Shown piece by piece: positions 9,991 through 22,072 of a stretch of 64,000 nt of DNA (within the stretch, counting starts at the first letter, position 1; each line of letters starts with the position of its first letter). The stretch is from Culex pipiens pallens (Eukaryota; Arthropoda; Insecta; Diptera; Culicidae). The notes beneath the pieces are model-generated. The model saw only the letters and a program-made list of their open reading frames with translations, was not told where the DNA came from and did no database searches. The stretch is from NCBI RefSeq assembly GCF_016801865.2, contig NC_068937.1, forward strand, positions 137,032,455 to 137,096,454, in the 5' to 3' direction. The position numbers and the translations under genes are program-made.

Positions 9991-11125
9991 AGGATATTGG
10001 CCACACCCGGAGTGGCCATTGCCCTGGAGAAGGTTCTTCCGGGAGGACATTCACGGAACCATACAAATTTGGGCAATATGGGTATCAAAATTCATGGTTT
10101 TTGATACTGGTGATGAAAATGGCCATTTTGGCAGGATTGCCATTGCCCTGAGTGGCCATTGCCCTGAGGGCCACACCCGGTTCTACCGGGGACATTTATC
10201 GAACCATACGACTTGGGGCAATATGGGTATCAAAATTCATGGTTTTTGATACTGGTGATGAAAATGGCCATTTTGGCAGGATTGGCCACACCCGGAGTGG
10301 CCATTGCCCTGCGGAAGGTTCTTCCGGGAGGACATTTACGGAACCATACAAATTTGAGCAATATGGGTATCAAAATTCATAGGTTTTCATACTGGTGATG
10401 AAAATGGCCATTTTGACAGGATTGGCCACACCCGGAGTGGCCATTGCCCTGAGGGAAGGTTCTACCGGGAGTACATTTTCGGAGCCATACAAATTTGGGC
10501 AATATGGGTATCACAATTCATGGGTTTTGATACTAGTAATAAAAATGGCCATTTTGGCAGGATTGGCCACATGCCTTGGGAAAGGTTCTCCAGGGAGGAC
10601 ATTTATGGAACCATACAAATTGGGGCAATATGGGTATCAAAATTCATGGTTTTTGATACTGGTAATGAAAATGGCCATTTTGACAGGATTGGCCACACCT
10701 GGAGTGGCCATTGCCCTGAGGGAAGGTTCTCCCGGGAGGACATTTATGGAACCATACAAATTTGGGCAATATGGGTATCAAAATTCATGGTTTTTGATAC
10801 TGGTGATGAAAATGGCCATTTTGGCAGGATTGGCCACACCCGGAGTGGCCATTGCCCTGCGGAAGGTTCTTCCGGGAGGACATTTACGGAACCATACAAA
10901 TTTGGGCAATATGGGTATCAAACTTCATGGTTTTTGATACTGGTGATGAAAATGGCCATTTTGGCAGAATTGGCCACACCCGGAGTGGCCATTGCCCTGA
11001 GGGAAGGTTCTCCCGGGAGGACATTTATGGAACCATACAAATTGGGGCAATATGGGTATCAAAATTCATGGTTTTTGATAATGGTAAAGAAAATGGCCAT
11101 TTTGACAGGATTGGCCAAACCCGGA
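9991..11125 (+). repeat. 140-bp satellite, forward orientation (right arm of fold-back element 1)
   Basis: About eight monomers, more diverged than those at 1-4,000, with one scrambled monomer at about 10,140-10,190. They mirror the minus-strand array on the other side of the core. The array breaks off at TTTTCCGAACCATACTTG, the start of the terminal segment. Confidence 0.92.
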
Positions 11126-11354
11126 GTTTTCCGAACCATACTTGATTTGGCGATATTTTCGTTTTTTGGTAATTTATTTCCACAGAGGTGCCAGTTATTG
11201 AAAACATTAAATTAGAATTAATTATTTATGATTAAATAAATCGGCAAAGAATTTAAAATATATATAAAAATGGATTTACTTTTTAGAGTTTTGTACAAAG
11301 TTCTTTGTCATATTGGTCATGTAGAACATAACCACCTGCACCTTTTTTTGTTAA
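11126..11354 (+). mobile_element. Terminal segment of fold-back element 1
   Basis: This roughly 230-bp segment reappears in inverse orientation at 25,745-25,950, at the left end of the second element. Shared blocks: TTTTCCGAACCATACTTG, TTTATTTCCACAGAGGTGCC, and a terminal block with GTCATGTAGAACATAACC and CACCTGCACC. It marks the outer edge of the family. Confidence 0.85.
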
Positions 11355-11900
11355 ATTTTCTCAATACACCAATATTTTTAAAAGAAAAAAACATCATGAA
11401 ATTCATTGAAACATCATTTTGATCCAAATCTCTTTTACCAAAAAACACTTTTTTCGTTGTTAAGCACCTTTATTGAAATATTTTACAAAAAATTAAAAAG
11501 CATTAAAAAAAGTATATCTTATCAGTGTCAATTTGTTTTCCTTCGAATTACTCCGATTTTTTTAAAACTATTGATGTTTATGAAAGAATATGTTTTTTTT
11601 TGCTTCTTGATTTCATGTCTCATTTACAATCATTTACATTTTAATGTATAAAAAAATTGCAGCATTTTCAGTATGATTAATTTGCTTTTAAAAGCTTTTT
11701 TTTCAATCCAACTTTTACAACTGAAAAGTTGTCCTGAAAAAAATAACATAATTTAGCTCAATAATTTATTAAAATATCAATTTGATTCAAGTTCCCCAGA
11801 AAAGAAAAACTTCAATTCGAAGTACACAGTGTAAAAACTGTAAGAATTTAAATTTTGTGTCTTTTTGTTCATTTTTAGACAACAATCCAGTTTTTTGATA
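11355..11900. other. AT-rich intergenic or intronic DNA, nothing recognised
   Basis: Low-complexity AT-rich sequence without a credible frame, RNA or repeat match elsewhere in the window. Confidence 0.6.
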
Positions 11901-11902
11901 TA

Positions 11903-12518
11903 ACGTCATGATTCGAAATCCGGACACTTAGTAGCATATCATTTTTGTTATAGCTGACAAAAAATCATGCAATAAGTGGGAAATATAGAAATATCATAAG
12001 GATGTAGTATAAACAATCAGTTTCAAGAAAATGCATGCAAAATATGTCTTTTCTAACAATTTTTCATCAGAATTTTAATATTAAAATGACTTGTTTTGCT
12101 TCGAATTCCGGACACTGATAAAAGCTGATTCGAAATCCGGACACTTTTGCTTCGAATGGCATTCTTTAGGTCTCAAATAAGCTATTAACATCAAAACAAT
12201 TGAAAGTTCATATAAAAATTTGCTAGAATTTAAGGAAATCGAACTCATAAATTTCTGCTTTGCCTTCCCGGTGCTTTGAACGCCTATGAAATATTTCAAA
12301 TGAAATGTTTCACATTTTTGGTAAACTTAGAATTTTATTGTTTTTAATTGTTTTGGCATTAACTACAGCGTTCAAACTAACTTTAAATGGAAGTTGATGT
12401 TAGAATTCATTATATAACACAGTTTTAACATTCATAATATGAACTTATATCCAAATAATTGATAAAACAAGATGAAGTGTCCGGGTTTCGAAGCGTCCGG
12501 GAATTCGAATCATGACGT
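11903..12518. mobile_element. TA-flanked MITE, TIR ACGTCATGATTCGAA
   Basis: A 616-bp element with inverted ends ACGTCATGATTCGAA, flanked by TA on each side. The subterminal motif TTCGAA.TCCGGACACTT recurs several times inside (near 11,912, 12,100, 12,130 and inverted near 12,480). A TA duplication is typical of Tc1/mariner-mobilised MITEs. No transposase frame is present. Confidence 0.8.
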
Positions 12519-13400
12519 TATTTTAGATTTTTACAAAATTAAAAATGTATGTTTTCTTGCGCCATTTTTCATTTAAATCAATGATTCTGAGAATATCAAT
12601 ATAGAAATGATAAGAATTGAGTTCAAACATATAAAATGTTTCTATTGCAAAACAAAAAAAGACAAAATAAAAAAATGTTGAATTAGCAAATTTGATTGCA
12701 TAAGCCAAAAAAATAAAAATATATGTTCCTAATTGAGTTTTTGTTATATTATGTGAATATTTGATGTAAATATTTTTATTTGAATTTAGACAATTAATTT
12801 ATTTATTGAATATTTCATGAACAGCCTTTGAGGGTCAGCCAAAGAACAATTTTGAAAAGCCGTGCCGGTTCCGGCCCGCGAGCAGGGCTTTGGGCAGGCC
12901 TGCTTTAGATGATCGAGGCTTCGAATCAACGAGTTAGGGCTGTAATGTCAACATGGTCTTATTACAAACAAAACCAAAGCTTAAAAATGTTAACAAAAAA
13001 CGATAATTAAGAAGAGCACAATGCACAATTTATAAATTAAACTAAATCTTTTGGATGAAAAATTTTGGATAAGGAGATGTTATACAAATTGAAGAAAGAT
13101 TTTCATTCCCATGATACCAATTTCATTCAATCCAAAATGTTTTTTTTTGATTTACTGTTAATTTAAGCTTTTTTATTTTTTCTTTTCAAAGTTTCTAGAG
13201 TTGGAAATAAAATTTATTACGTTTCAAATATAGTTGAAACCATCTAGATTTCATCACTTTGCTCTCATTGGATGGAACCATGCCTTCCAAAATAATCAAA
13301 CCATTTTGAAGTTTCAACCTCCATCAGACCACCATCCAAATCGCTCATTCAATCCCAGTGTGACCACACCCACACTGACCCGCCGCACCATTCAAACAGA
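12519..13400. other. AT-rich DNA; possible hAT end near 12,860-12,905
   Basis: Mostly featureless. A GC-rich patch (CCGGCCCGCGAGCAGGGC then GGGCAGGCCTG) resembles the terminus of some hAT elements, but I cannot find a partner end or an 8-bp duplication, so it is only a suspicion. Confidence 0.35.
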
Positions 13401-13679
13401 GAGAAAGAGAACGGCAATTCCACGCCTACTACTCTGGTCCGTGTCATCATCGTCGTACACACACACACACACAGCACAACCAACCAAAGCCCAGAACCTG
13501 CCAATAGTCAGTCATTCAACCAAGCCTCACTTGATCCCGGCGGCTGACCTGACCGACCCGGAGACCAGACCGGCCTTCTTCATGGCCTACTGTTCGGCCG
13601 ATGTTCATTAGAGATAACATCGGTTTTTGTGTCTTCTTTCTTTTTTGTTGCTGTTGAGTCTCGTTAAAACTGAACGCAC

Positions 13680-13823
13680 AAACACACAAGCGCGCTGGCT
13701 GAGCGGCTCAGCCGCGATTGGCATGTTCATTTCGCGCTTTGTTGTTGTCTTCTTCGTTTGACAGATCGCTGATTTTCGGTGGCCATGTTACGTTTTTTTT
13801 CGGTTTGTTGTTTTCGCGGTGAG
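13680..13823 (+). promoter_or_regulatory. Candidate promoter/5' untranslated exon with GTAAGT donor
   Basis: GC content rises here. A consensus 5' splice site GAG|GTAAGTG lies at 13,821-13,827. No long reading frame ends at it, so it would be an untranslated exon. The start of transcription cannot be placed; TATA and initiator matches are weak. It lies about 280 bp upstream of the candidate coding exon at 14,108. Supported only by the donor and composition. Confidence 0.35.
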
Positions 13824-14107
13824 GTAAGTGGTGATTTTTTGTTGGTTTTAAGTTAATTTGAAAATGATTTTGGTTTCTTGAAATTAAATTCATTCACGTC
13901 GAAAAAACGGGGAGGAGCTTCCGCTGGCGAAGCACTAACGAACTAGCTCAGCGAACATAACAAAAAGATAAACAAACTATTCTGGAACTTTCTTTCTCTT
14001 TCTCTCTTTTTCTCTCTCTCATGTTTCACGAAACGGCGTTGATGACGAACTTTAAATCTCACTCACGAAACAAAAACAAATGAATTCGAAAAAAATATCT
14101 CACAGAA

Positions 14108-14246
14108 ATGTCATCCTCGTACCACTGGCACTTGCCCCCGGCCAGCAACGGTGGCAACGTCGTCAAGCTGCCCTGGAAGACGTCGACGATGACGACGACG
14201 ACGGCGGCCACGACGGTGCGACACCACGGTTCTAATGAGAACTTAG
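14108..14246 (+). CDS. Candidate first coding exon of an unrecognised gene
   Basis: ATG at 14,108 opens 46 codons (start MSSSYHWHLPPASNGG, end HHGSNENL) running to a 5' splice site TTAG|GTAAAT at 14,247. It is preceded by CTCACAG, a possible 3' splice site, and an in-frame TGA lies 24 bp upstream of the ATG. Codons are GC-rich at third positions, unlike the surrounding AT-rich DNA. The middle is a Thr-rich run from an ACG repeat, a common composition for flexible N-termini of insect regulatory proteins. I do not recognise the protein. No continuation exon is evident; a recursive-splicing site on the same strand at 54,610 suggests a very long intron. A chance frame in a GAC/ACG-repeat region is the alternative. 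Confidence 0.45.
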
Positions 14247-16520
14247 GTAAATATTTGAATTCAAATTTTCTAATTAAGTGAAGTGCCTGCCTGCCGACGT
14301 CGCTCCAACTCTGGCAGATCCAAGTTGGCGGGAAGAAGGGGAAACGGGATTCAAAAGTAGGGTTGCTGACATTTTTTCCGAAAGAAGTGGAATTAAGGAA
14401 ATGGTTATTGAGAAAATTTAAAGTCACTTAAATATTCATGACAGTCGCAGATGGAATGAATTTAAAGTTCTTTATTTTGTTTCTGAAATTCAGCGAAAAA
14501 AAAATTTGAAGCCAGTGAGATTTGATTGCGCGCCTACTTTGATCGCCACTTTGGTCCTGTCACTTTACCACTTGAGCTAAAGCATTAAAACTGCGATTCA
14601 AGAGTAATTTGCTCACAAATCGAGAGCAAAATGATTTTCAATCTTTCAAGAGAGTTTCGTTCGCTCTCTTTTTCACAGACACCCCTAATCCTCGCCGAAA
14701 GAACAACTTTCATCAACTAGCTACTTAAAGGTGTAGTAGTAGTTGATCCCCACCCTAAAACTAGAACTGAGAGGTTAAATCTCAGTTCGCGAGCTCGCGC
14801 GTCAGAGCAAACTTCCCCCAGTTTTTGCGAGGAGGAGAAAGATGGAAATGAATTTTAACCCCTTTCTTTTTATGCGCTTCGCAAAGGCGGGATTTTTTTA
14901 ATTTGCCAACCCCTTCCCCAAACCTCCACCCCTCTCGCTGTCACAATTTGAGCAAAGTGGTGCTGAATATTTAAGCAACATTTCTCGTCTTGTCTTGTGA
15001 CTTTTCTGCTCCTCGGGCAAACCAAGAGTGGGATGGTATCAATATGGTTATTTGCATTCGACGACTCGGTCCCGGCTCGTTGGCAGTCGATGCAACCATG
15101 AAATTGAGGCTCCTGGAGGGGGTGGGTGTAATTAAATGTATCTTTTATTAGAATTGGCGCGAAGTGGGATGGTAGCATGGTGGCGAAACTCATTACAATA
15201 TTTCTTGTGGCATAATTTCTTGACATACCAGCAGAAGATTCGTTTCGTTCAGTGAAATGACTTGCAAATAGAGCGACGTTTATGGAGCCGGGAATAATGA
15301 GAATCGTGTTGATGGAACGATGTGATAGTGGGTTTTTCCCTTTGTAATTCAGGAAGAGCAGGGAATTAATGTTGATTTGAATGTTAATTAAACGTTTACT
15401 TTAATAATCTGAAGAAAGAAGGGTTTACAAAATTTCTATTTGAATAATTATTCAATTCCTAAAAAACCTTTTAACTTCTTAAAAAAATACGAATAAAATT
15501 TTAAGAAAATCTGGCAACCCTGTCTAACAAAATGATCACTTATGTGAAATTATCAGAATTATATCGAGCAGAAAGTATTCATACGTTAATACAAATTACA
15601 ACTAAACTCTTCATAATATTCATTGACAGATTAAAAAATCCAACCTTTCCACAAAAAAAAATATTATTTTGGCAACCCTGCAACTTTTAGGGTTTTGCTT
15701 TAACTGTTTAGATTTCACATTTTTGATTAAAATCTCTTCATTTGATTGTATTGTTAGGAACGTTTCTTGAATCCGTTTTGAAAAGTTAGAAAATTTGTAA
15801 CTTTCAAAGTATGGCAACCTTGTCACAAGATTTATGCTAAATGCTAAATGAATGCAACTTTTCAGGAATTATTCTAATAAATTTTGATAATGAGTTGTTA
15901 AGCTCTTAGGAAGGGTTGCCAAATCATTTTTTTTTACAGATTCTACAGATTTTTGAGAATCGGGTTACACAAAAAAAAAACAATTTTAAATCATAAAGAT
16001 TTACAAAAATCCTGGCAATTCTGAAAAAACAGAAATAATTATAACTTCCCATCACGCAATAAATTTTCTTAATTTCTTTCCGAATAATCTTTTTTTATTG
16101 TTAAAATGTCTTTCTAAAAAAAACATTAGAAAAATCATGAGATTCGAAAAGTGTGACATTGCGTGTTATAAGTATAGGAAAAGCGTGACAAAGGAGGGGG
16201 GGGGAGGGGGGGGGGGTAAATTTTGACTGATTTTAGCGTGACGTACTTTATGGATGAAGCCTTATGAACATTTTGGTACGGAGAGGGATGGGTTTACAAA
16301 TCTAAATTAATATTGCTTCCAAGATCGTTATAACTGTCATTATTGGTTGTTTAATTAGAAGTAATTAAATCAACTCTTTCAGGCAAAAAAAAAATGTGAA
16401 AATATATAAACTTTCATCTTTTTTTTCTAAATGATGCATAATAATCATATTTCGATTCGCCCCTCTGTACTTAGTCCTATAATAATAAAATTTTAAGATT
16501 TTAATATATTTTTTGAGACT
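14247..16520. other. Presumed intron; no gene seen; MITE end near 16,230-16,265
   Basis: No credible exon. The motif GCGTGACGTACTTTATGGAT near 16,235 resembles the ends of common mosquito MITEs, preceded by a G-rich tract (16,194-16,216), but no complete element can be bounded. Confidence 0.5.
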
Positions 16521-16525
16521 GGCTG

Positions 16526-16886
16526 TGTTGCCGCGTAATGTGTCGAGGTACCTGAGGCTCTGGAAACCGGGGTAGGCATCGTCGGGCAACGGTCTATATT
16601 AAGATGGTTACGTCAGGATCAAGAGGAGGAAGATTTTTGTGTCAAATTGTTCGCGGTAGATAGAAGAAGTGCACATTGAAGATGTGCTAATTGTTAGCGG
16701 TTTGAATTAATTTGTTGGGAAAAGTTGGGTTAGGAAACCAATTATGTGAGTTGTTTAGCATATATTTATAATTTAATTGAAATACTAATGATTAATAAAC
16801 AGCTTTTAGCAATAAGATCACCAAGATGAACGGTGTTTCTATTTCGCTGAAAAGACGGCAAATCCAACCCTCCCCCAACGTCAACA
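16526..16886 (+). repeat. 5' LTR
   Basis: TGTTGCC...CAACA, 361 bp. Contains TATATTAAG near 16,597 as a possible TATA region and AATAAA near 16,795 as a possible poly(A) signal. Confidence 0.93.
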
Positions 16887-16908
16887 CTAAAAGATAATTG
16901 TTCCAGTC

Positions 16909-18435
16909 ATGATGCCGATTGCGAACAGCCGGGAACCTCCCTGCCGGAGATGCTGTGTACCGGATGTGTACACGATGTGGAGCTACTGTCGATGCCGCTC
17001 GGGGTTGCCAGACGCAAACGCTATCAGGAACGCCCGTTTGCCAAGCGGATCGACCAAAATTAGCCACCAGTATCGCCAGGAATGCAGGGAAGTTTACGCG
17101 GCACGACTTCAACAACTACGCCAGGTTCAACTTGCTGCCCAGGAGGCGTTGGCCACTAAGCAGCGGGAATGGATCGAGAATCAGGCACGGATTAAACGGG
17201 ACTACGAAATCGCCAAGGCGGAGCTGCAGCAGAAGGTAGAGGTTTGTGAAAACTCCTTCCGATTGCGAGAAGAGCAGATTTTGGGACGGTTTGAGGTTAG
17301 AGGCATGGTGACACAGCAGAGTGCGGAAAATAGAGGGAACGAAGAGCTGATTTGGGCTCGACGTTGCGAGTCTTCCGATTCGAAGATGGAACCAGCGGAG
17401 ACAAACAAACAATCTGGTCAGGACAACCAGGCTACTACGACATCTGAAGGTGGCGCCGGGGTGGACAACATTGAGAAACCAGCCGGCAAAACCACTTCGG
17501 ATAGGGCGTTTGCTGGTGTGTCACGAATTGATGCGGATTTGTTGTCAACATTGGGTGAATCTACAGGTCGAAGATGGGAAGCCGTAACAGAGTTAGCCGT
17601 CAGCACGTTACCTTTCACTCACCCGTCTACTGTGCGAACTTGCTCAAACGTCATCGAGACTCACAACACTATCAGCAGCTTTGCGAGCAAAACAAACAGC
17701 GAGGAAAGTTGTTTACAATTAGCGGTAGGCCAGCAGGAGGTGGAATTCGATGGGCTGGTGTCGTCGAAAAAGTGCGGTCTTGATCAGCTGTTGCCGGTAA
17801 ATCGAGAACCTGTGGAGCAGAAACTCAGTGTCCAGCAAGAACAGCGATCGATTCGGGACCAAGAATCACTAGATCTGGACGCGCAATGTTCGCCGAGGCC
17901 AAGAAACCAGCAACTACCACCTCTGCACGAATCAGGATCGCAGCTTGTCGTGTGTTTGACGGCACTGCGAGGGCTTTCAAGCCCAAAAAGTGAACTTCAC
18001 GATGACCCACTGTTTATCAGCACGATTATCAACATCGATCGATGGTATGGATACTCTGGTGCCGAGAACTGTGGGAAAACAAAGAAGTTGATTGGACACT
18101 CAAATCAGAATGAACGCGGAGCGCGTTCACCGAGTTTAGAGCGATGGGAAGGGACTGGCGGAGTCTCGACGATAAGGCACGATTGGCTTGACAAACTTAT
18201 CGTGCGTCCGATGCAAGGAGCACAGCTGAATGCTGTTCCACGCGTGTCTGCAATGATCGAAATTGGCGCTCTGGAACTAACTATAGCGCAGCGGAGCGGA
18301 ATTTTACTGGACTGCTGGTTACCGAAACTTAGGCAGGAGAATTTCCAGTGGTTCCAAATCGATCCCGGTGGGAAGAGATCGGTTGAAGCAGATCCATTGG
18401 CAACCAGAGCGAATCAGTACCATCGGCGGCAATGA
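16909..18435 (+). CDS. Gag-like protein of non-autonomous LTR element
   Basis: 508 codons starting at ATG 16,909, 23 bp past the 5' LTR. Residues about 10-32 are Cys-rich (CRRCC, WSYCRCRSG), a possible remnant of a zinc-binding domain. Residues about 55-130 are a charged, Gln/Glu-rich coiled coil (EALATKQREWIENQ, AKAELQQKVEVCE). The rest is low-complexity, Ser/Thr/Gln-rich, without a CCHC knuckle or any pol motif. A second frame (16,919-17,239) overlaps the Cys-rich region with its own CTRCG cluster, so a small frameshift may have scrambled the N-terminal domain. The intact 1.5-kb frame argues for recent use, or for selection as a packaging-competent protein. Confidence 0.75.
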   Translation: MMPIANSREPPCRRCCVPDVYTMWSYCRCRSGLPDANAIRNARLPSGSTKISHQYRQECREVYAARLQQLRQVQLAAQEALATKQREWIENQARIKRDYEIAKAELQQKVEVCENSFRLREEQILGRFEVRGMVTQQSAENRGNEELIWARRCESSDSKMEPAETNKQSGQDNQATTTSEGGAGVDNIEKPAGKTTSDRAFAGVSRIDADLLSTLGESTGRRWEAVTELAVSTLPFTHPSTVRTCSNVIETHNTISSFASKTNSEESCLQLAVGQQEVEFDGLVSSKKCGLDQLLPVNREPVEQKLSVQQEQRSIRDQESLDLDAQCSPRPRNQQLPPLHESGSQLVVCLTALRGLSSPKSELHDDPLFISTIINIDRWYGYSGAENCGKTKKLIGHSNQNERGARSPSLERWEGTGGVSTIRHDWLDKLIVRPMQGAQLNAVPRVSAMIEIGALELTIAQRSGILLDCWLPKLRQENFQWFQIDPGGKRSVEADPLATRANQYHRRQ

Positions 18436-18489
18436 CGAACGGAGGTAACAACGGACCGGAACGCCGGACCATTTTTACGGTCGGGGAAA

Positions 18490-18850
18490 TGTTGCCGCGT
18501 AATGTGTCGAGGTACCTGAGGCTCTGGAAACCGGGGTAGGCATCGTCGGGCAACGGTCTATATTAAGATGGTTACGTCAGGATCAAGAGGAGGAAGATTT
18601 TTGTGTCAAATTGTTCGCGGTAGATAGAAGAAGTGCACATTGAAGATGTGCTAATTGTTAGCGGTTTGAATTAATTTGTTGGGAAAAGTTGGGTTAGGAA
18701 ACCAATTATGTGAGTTGTTTAGCATATATTTATAATTTAATTGAAATACTAATGATTAATAAACAGCTTTTAGCAATAAGATCACCAAGATGAACGGTGT
18801 TTCTATTTCGCTGAAAAGACGGCAAATCCAACCCTCCCCCAACGTCAACA
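18490..18850 (+). repeat. 3' LTR
   Basis: Appears identical to the 5' LTR by eye over 361 bp; followed by GGCTG, the target duplication. Confidence 0.93.
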
Positions 18851-19185
18851 GGCTGATTATTGGAATTAAGAAGTTTTATTTTAAAAATCTGGCCACCTTG
18901 CGATGTGACATTTGCACTTGAAAAAATATCTAACTAAGTGTTTGTAACATTTATGGACCGAATGTTCTTAGATTGGATGAAACCAATCATTCTTTACTTT
19001 ATTGGAATTATTTTTATTATTTATAAAGTTTAAAGTTTCCTAAATAACGTATCATATCACCTTTTCTTGGTAATTTAGAGTAGTTTCCAATGGAAAATGA
19101 CGAAACTATCGTCATTACTTTATTATAAGTGTTCAGAAAATAATTTCTAATCTGCCATTGAATAAAAATTAATAATAAAATAATA

Positions 19186-19787
19186 CCGTCAGTGGTGGTG
19201 ACATTGGGTCTGGGCGGTGAGATTGGGTCAAAGTGATTTTTTACGGATTTTACCATTGCTCAGGTTATTCTCAGTGAAACTAAATTCTATTAAAAGGGTT
19301 GTGTAAGGGACATCTCAAGACGACTTTGCTGAAAAAAAACTCGTTCCTAGAACAATTCCTGTTATTTTGGCAACTGTCTAAAGTTGAGGTACGTTTTTGG
19401 CCAAAAATGGCAATTTTTCTAATATTTTTGTTGGATTTGCTCGAAAACTACCCAAATGTTTAAAAATAATTACATCAAATATTGTAGCATGATTCCCTCG
19501 AACAAGAAACACTGTTGGATGACTTGTTTTTATCATATCGTTGTATTTGAGCATCATTTTTGTTTCATTTTACCCAATGTCACCCCCTCTAAGGGGTGAG
19601 AATGGGTCAATTTTCAAATTATTGGCATTTAAGGTAGTGTTCATCAAAATCCAACATATGTTAGGAAAATGTTAGTAAACTATCTACTTTGAAAGATTTT
19701 CGATGTTATTTAAATTGTTTTTGTTAATAAGAAATTACGAGAGGTGTTACGTTTGTTTTTTTGACTCATAGTCACCCCCACTGACGG
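19186..19787. mobile_element. TA-flanked MITE, TIR CCGTCAGTGG(T/G)GGTGAC
   Basis: A 602-bp element with inverted ends CCGTCAGTGGTGGTGAC and CCGTCAGTGGGGGTGAC, and TA on both sides. Internal motifs GAGATTGGGTCAA and GAGAATGGGTCAA repeat the subterminal theme. No coding capacity. Confidence 0.82.
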
Positions 19788-21794
19788 TAATAAAAAAGAA
19801 AATAAATACCGACCATACACTTATTACAGGATGATTTGGAATCAAGACTTGTATTAAATTGAATTGCTTATCATGTTAAAATTAAATTGGACTAAAAATC
19901 ATTAAGATAACATCAAACCGATCATGATTCTAGCCCTGACAAATTGCATGTCACTTTCAATCCTTGTTTCAAGCAGTATCTTATCTCAGGCAAGTGCATC
20001 GCTTCAAACTCACAGCCCTTAACCAGAAGCTTTAATGTTTAAACAAACTCGAAAGACTCTTCTCCCGAGCCCAAGCTTTCATTAATTTACGAAACAAATT
20101 TACCCATTCCGGCAATTACCCAACGGAATTCAAATATGAATGCAAATACAGCTCAGACTCAACCCCGGTTCCTGGGCCCAGTCTGAACTAGTCGTAGAAG
20201 CAAACTAAGAGCATCTCCACCGTCACCGCCAACCAACCAACGCCGTTAGTCTCCCAGAGTGCTCTCAGATAAAGTGAATTTCAATTAAGCTTAGCACTCG
20301 GCGCAAGAAGGAGGAAGCTCACAAATTCCATAAAGAATAAATTTAAAAAAAACACCCCCCGAAAAACTGCATTCCTCCTTCGGGTTTAGGTTTCTCCCTG
20401 CACTGGTGGAAGGAAGTGTGTTGCCCCAGGTTGGGCGGAGGAGGGCGGGCAAAAGGTGCACACTGTGCCACAGATACACTCTACGAAATGAAACACGGAA
20501 AAAGGAGCATGCTGTAAAGATTTTAATATTTATCATTACCACATATCTTCTTCGTGCTTCTTCTTCTTCCCAGCCACTCGCCCGGCAGCGCAGTTTATAA
20601 TGGTCATATCTTCCTGTGTGCTTGTCGTGTCTCATCGCAGTGTGCCTTGGAACAACCACATGGCACACTAGGAGGATCCCTTCAGCTTTGCTCGACACCT
20701 GTTTCTGTTCTGAGAACGACGACGACGACGACGACCCAAGAAGACGATAGTTTTCGTTTTAGTTATAGTCGCTTGGCAGTAAAAAAAAAGCGAAGCAAGA
20801 AAAACTTAAATTCTGCTGCCCAAGCACACACACACAGCCACACCAGAAAAGCACTATCTCGTCGTAGTTAATGGCTGTCTTGTTTTTATTTCAGCAATAA
20901 CGAAAATGTACAATGCCTTTAAAAATGAAAAGGTCGGAGCTCTATTATTGTTCTCACCCCTTCTTTCCCGGGCTTGGTTCATCCCCTGAACCGCTGCGAA
21001 AACTACTTTTATACGACGGTTGGCGAGTTGAGGAAAAAAATAACGTCTGGGAACGAATTTTTAGCGGCGCTGCAATCTTGGCCTACTTTGCCTCCATCCC
21101 TGCTGTTTGTTTTGGGCTGATGGGTTCAAAATATTTTAAGTGTTGTTTGAAAAACCTGAGTTTATCTCGATTTAATCAATTTTATTAAAAATGATTGTCC
21201 CCTGTTTATCAAAATATTCTCAAAAATTAAAAGGATGAAATGTGTTTTGTTTCTTCAAAATGACTCTTTCATCGAACAAATCTTGTATAATCAATATCAC
21301 TTTTGAAACGAATTTTCATGCATAAAAAAAAATGCTTATTAAGGTCGATAAATTGTGTTTTTAATCCTTTAAGTGTCCCATTTTGCCCTTTTAAAGCATA
21401 GTTTTTTTTTCCCAAAAATGCCATTGATAGGTAATTTGGAATATTTTTTTTATTGTCCTAAGAATCCTTGAATTCATTTGTTTTTTGGTTTCTTTACTCA
21501 TTTTCAGTTAACTTCTTTGACTTTTTGTTTAAGGCCCATTCTACAACTTGTTTGACATTTTCTTTTTTTGTGTTTGTCACATTTTTTCTTAATTTTTTTT
21601 TTAACATTATCTTTTCATTCGCAACAAAGTCAAAACATAAACTTGAAATAATATAACATAACATAAAATTTGACAAAAATGAAGGGTTATTAGTTAAAGA
21701 ACGGCCAAAGCTGATCGAGGATTTTGTTTTCCTTACATTTCCAAAGTCCTAGGAAACAGACAAAATCATCAAATCAAAGATATTCTTAAAATGT
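19788..21794. other. No gene seen; scattered microsatellites
   Basis: Contains a GAC triplet run (about 20,716-20,735) and CA runs. No frame has supporting splice sites or recognisable domains. Confidence 0.5.
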
Positions 21795-22072
21795 AGCGGT
21801 TGAGTAAAGAGTAAAGAGTAAAGAGTAAAGAGTAAAGAGTAAAGAGTAAAGAGTAAAGAGTAAAGAGTAAAGAGAAAAGAGTAAAGAGTAAAGAGTAAAG
21901 AGTAAAGAGTAAAGAGTAAAGAGTAAAGAGTAAAGAGTAAAGAGTAAAGAGTAAAGAGTAAAGAGTAAAGAGTAAAGAGTAAAGAGTAAAGAGTAAAGAG
22001 TAAAGAGTAAAGAGTAAAGAGTAAAGAGTAAAGAGTAAAGAGTAAAGAGTAAAGAGTAAAGAGTAAAGAGTG
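21795..22072 (+). repeat. (GAGTAAA)n heptanucleotide satellite
   Basis: About 39 near-perfect copies of a 7-bp unit, one variant (GAGAAAA) near 21,872. The open frame on the minus strand is a by-product (7 bp x 3 = 21 bp without a stop). Confidence 0.97.

Larger units (their letters stand above)
16521..18855 (+). mobile_element. Complete non-autonomous LTR retrotransposon with 5-bp TSD (GGCTG)
   Basis: Two 361-bp direct repeats flank a 1.6-kb interior. Both repeats begin TGTTGCC and end CAACA, and GGCTG occurs immediately outside each end (16,521-16,525 and 18,851-18,855). A purine-rich tract (CGGGGAAA) lies just before the right LTR. The interior has a single 508-codon frame and no reverse transcriptase, protease or integrase, so it must borrow enzymes. 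I see no difference between the LTRs by eye, implying recent insertion. A 5-bp TSD plus a coiled-coil gag-like protein points to BEL/Pao or Gypsy; BEL/Pao is my preference but is inference. Confidence 0.93.

Noticed and set aside
10395..11215. Frames of 180 and 231 codons
   Set aside because: Translation of diverged satellite monomers.
13234..13611. 125-codon plus-strand frame
   Set aside because: Contains a CA microsatellite, no domain, no conserved start; more likely untranslated or promoter-proximal sequence.
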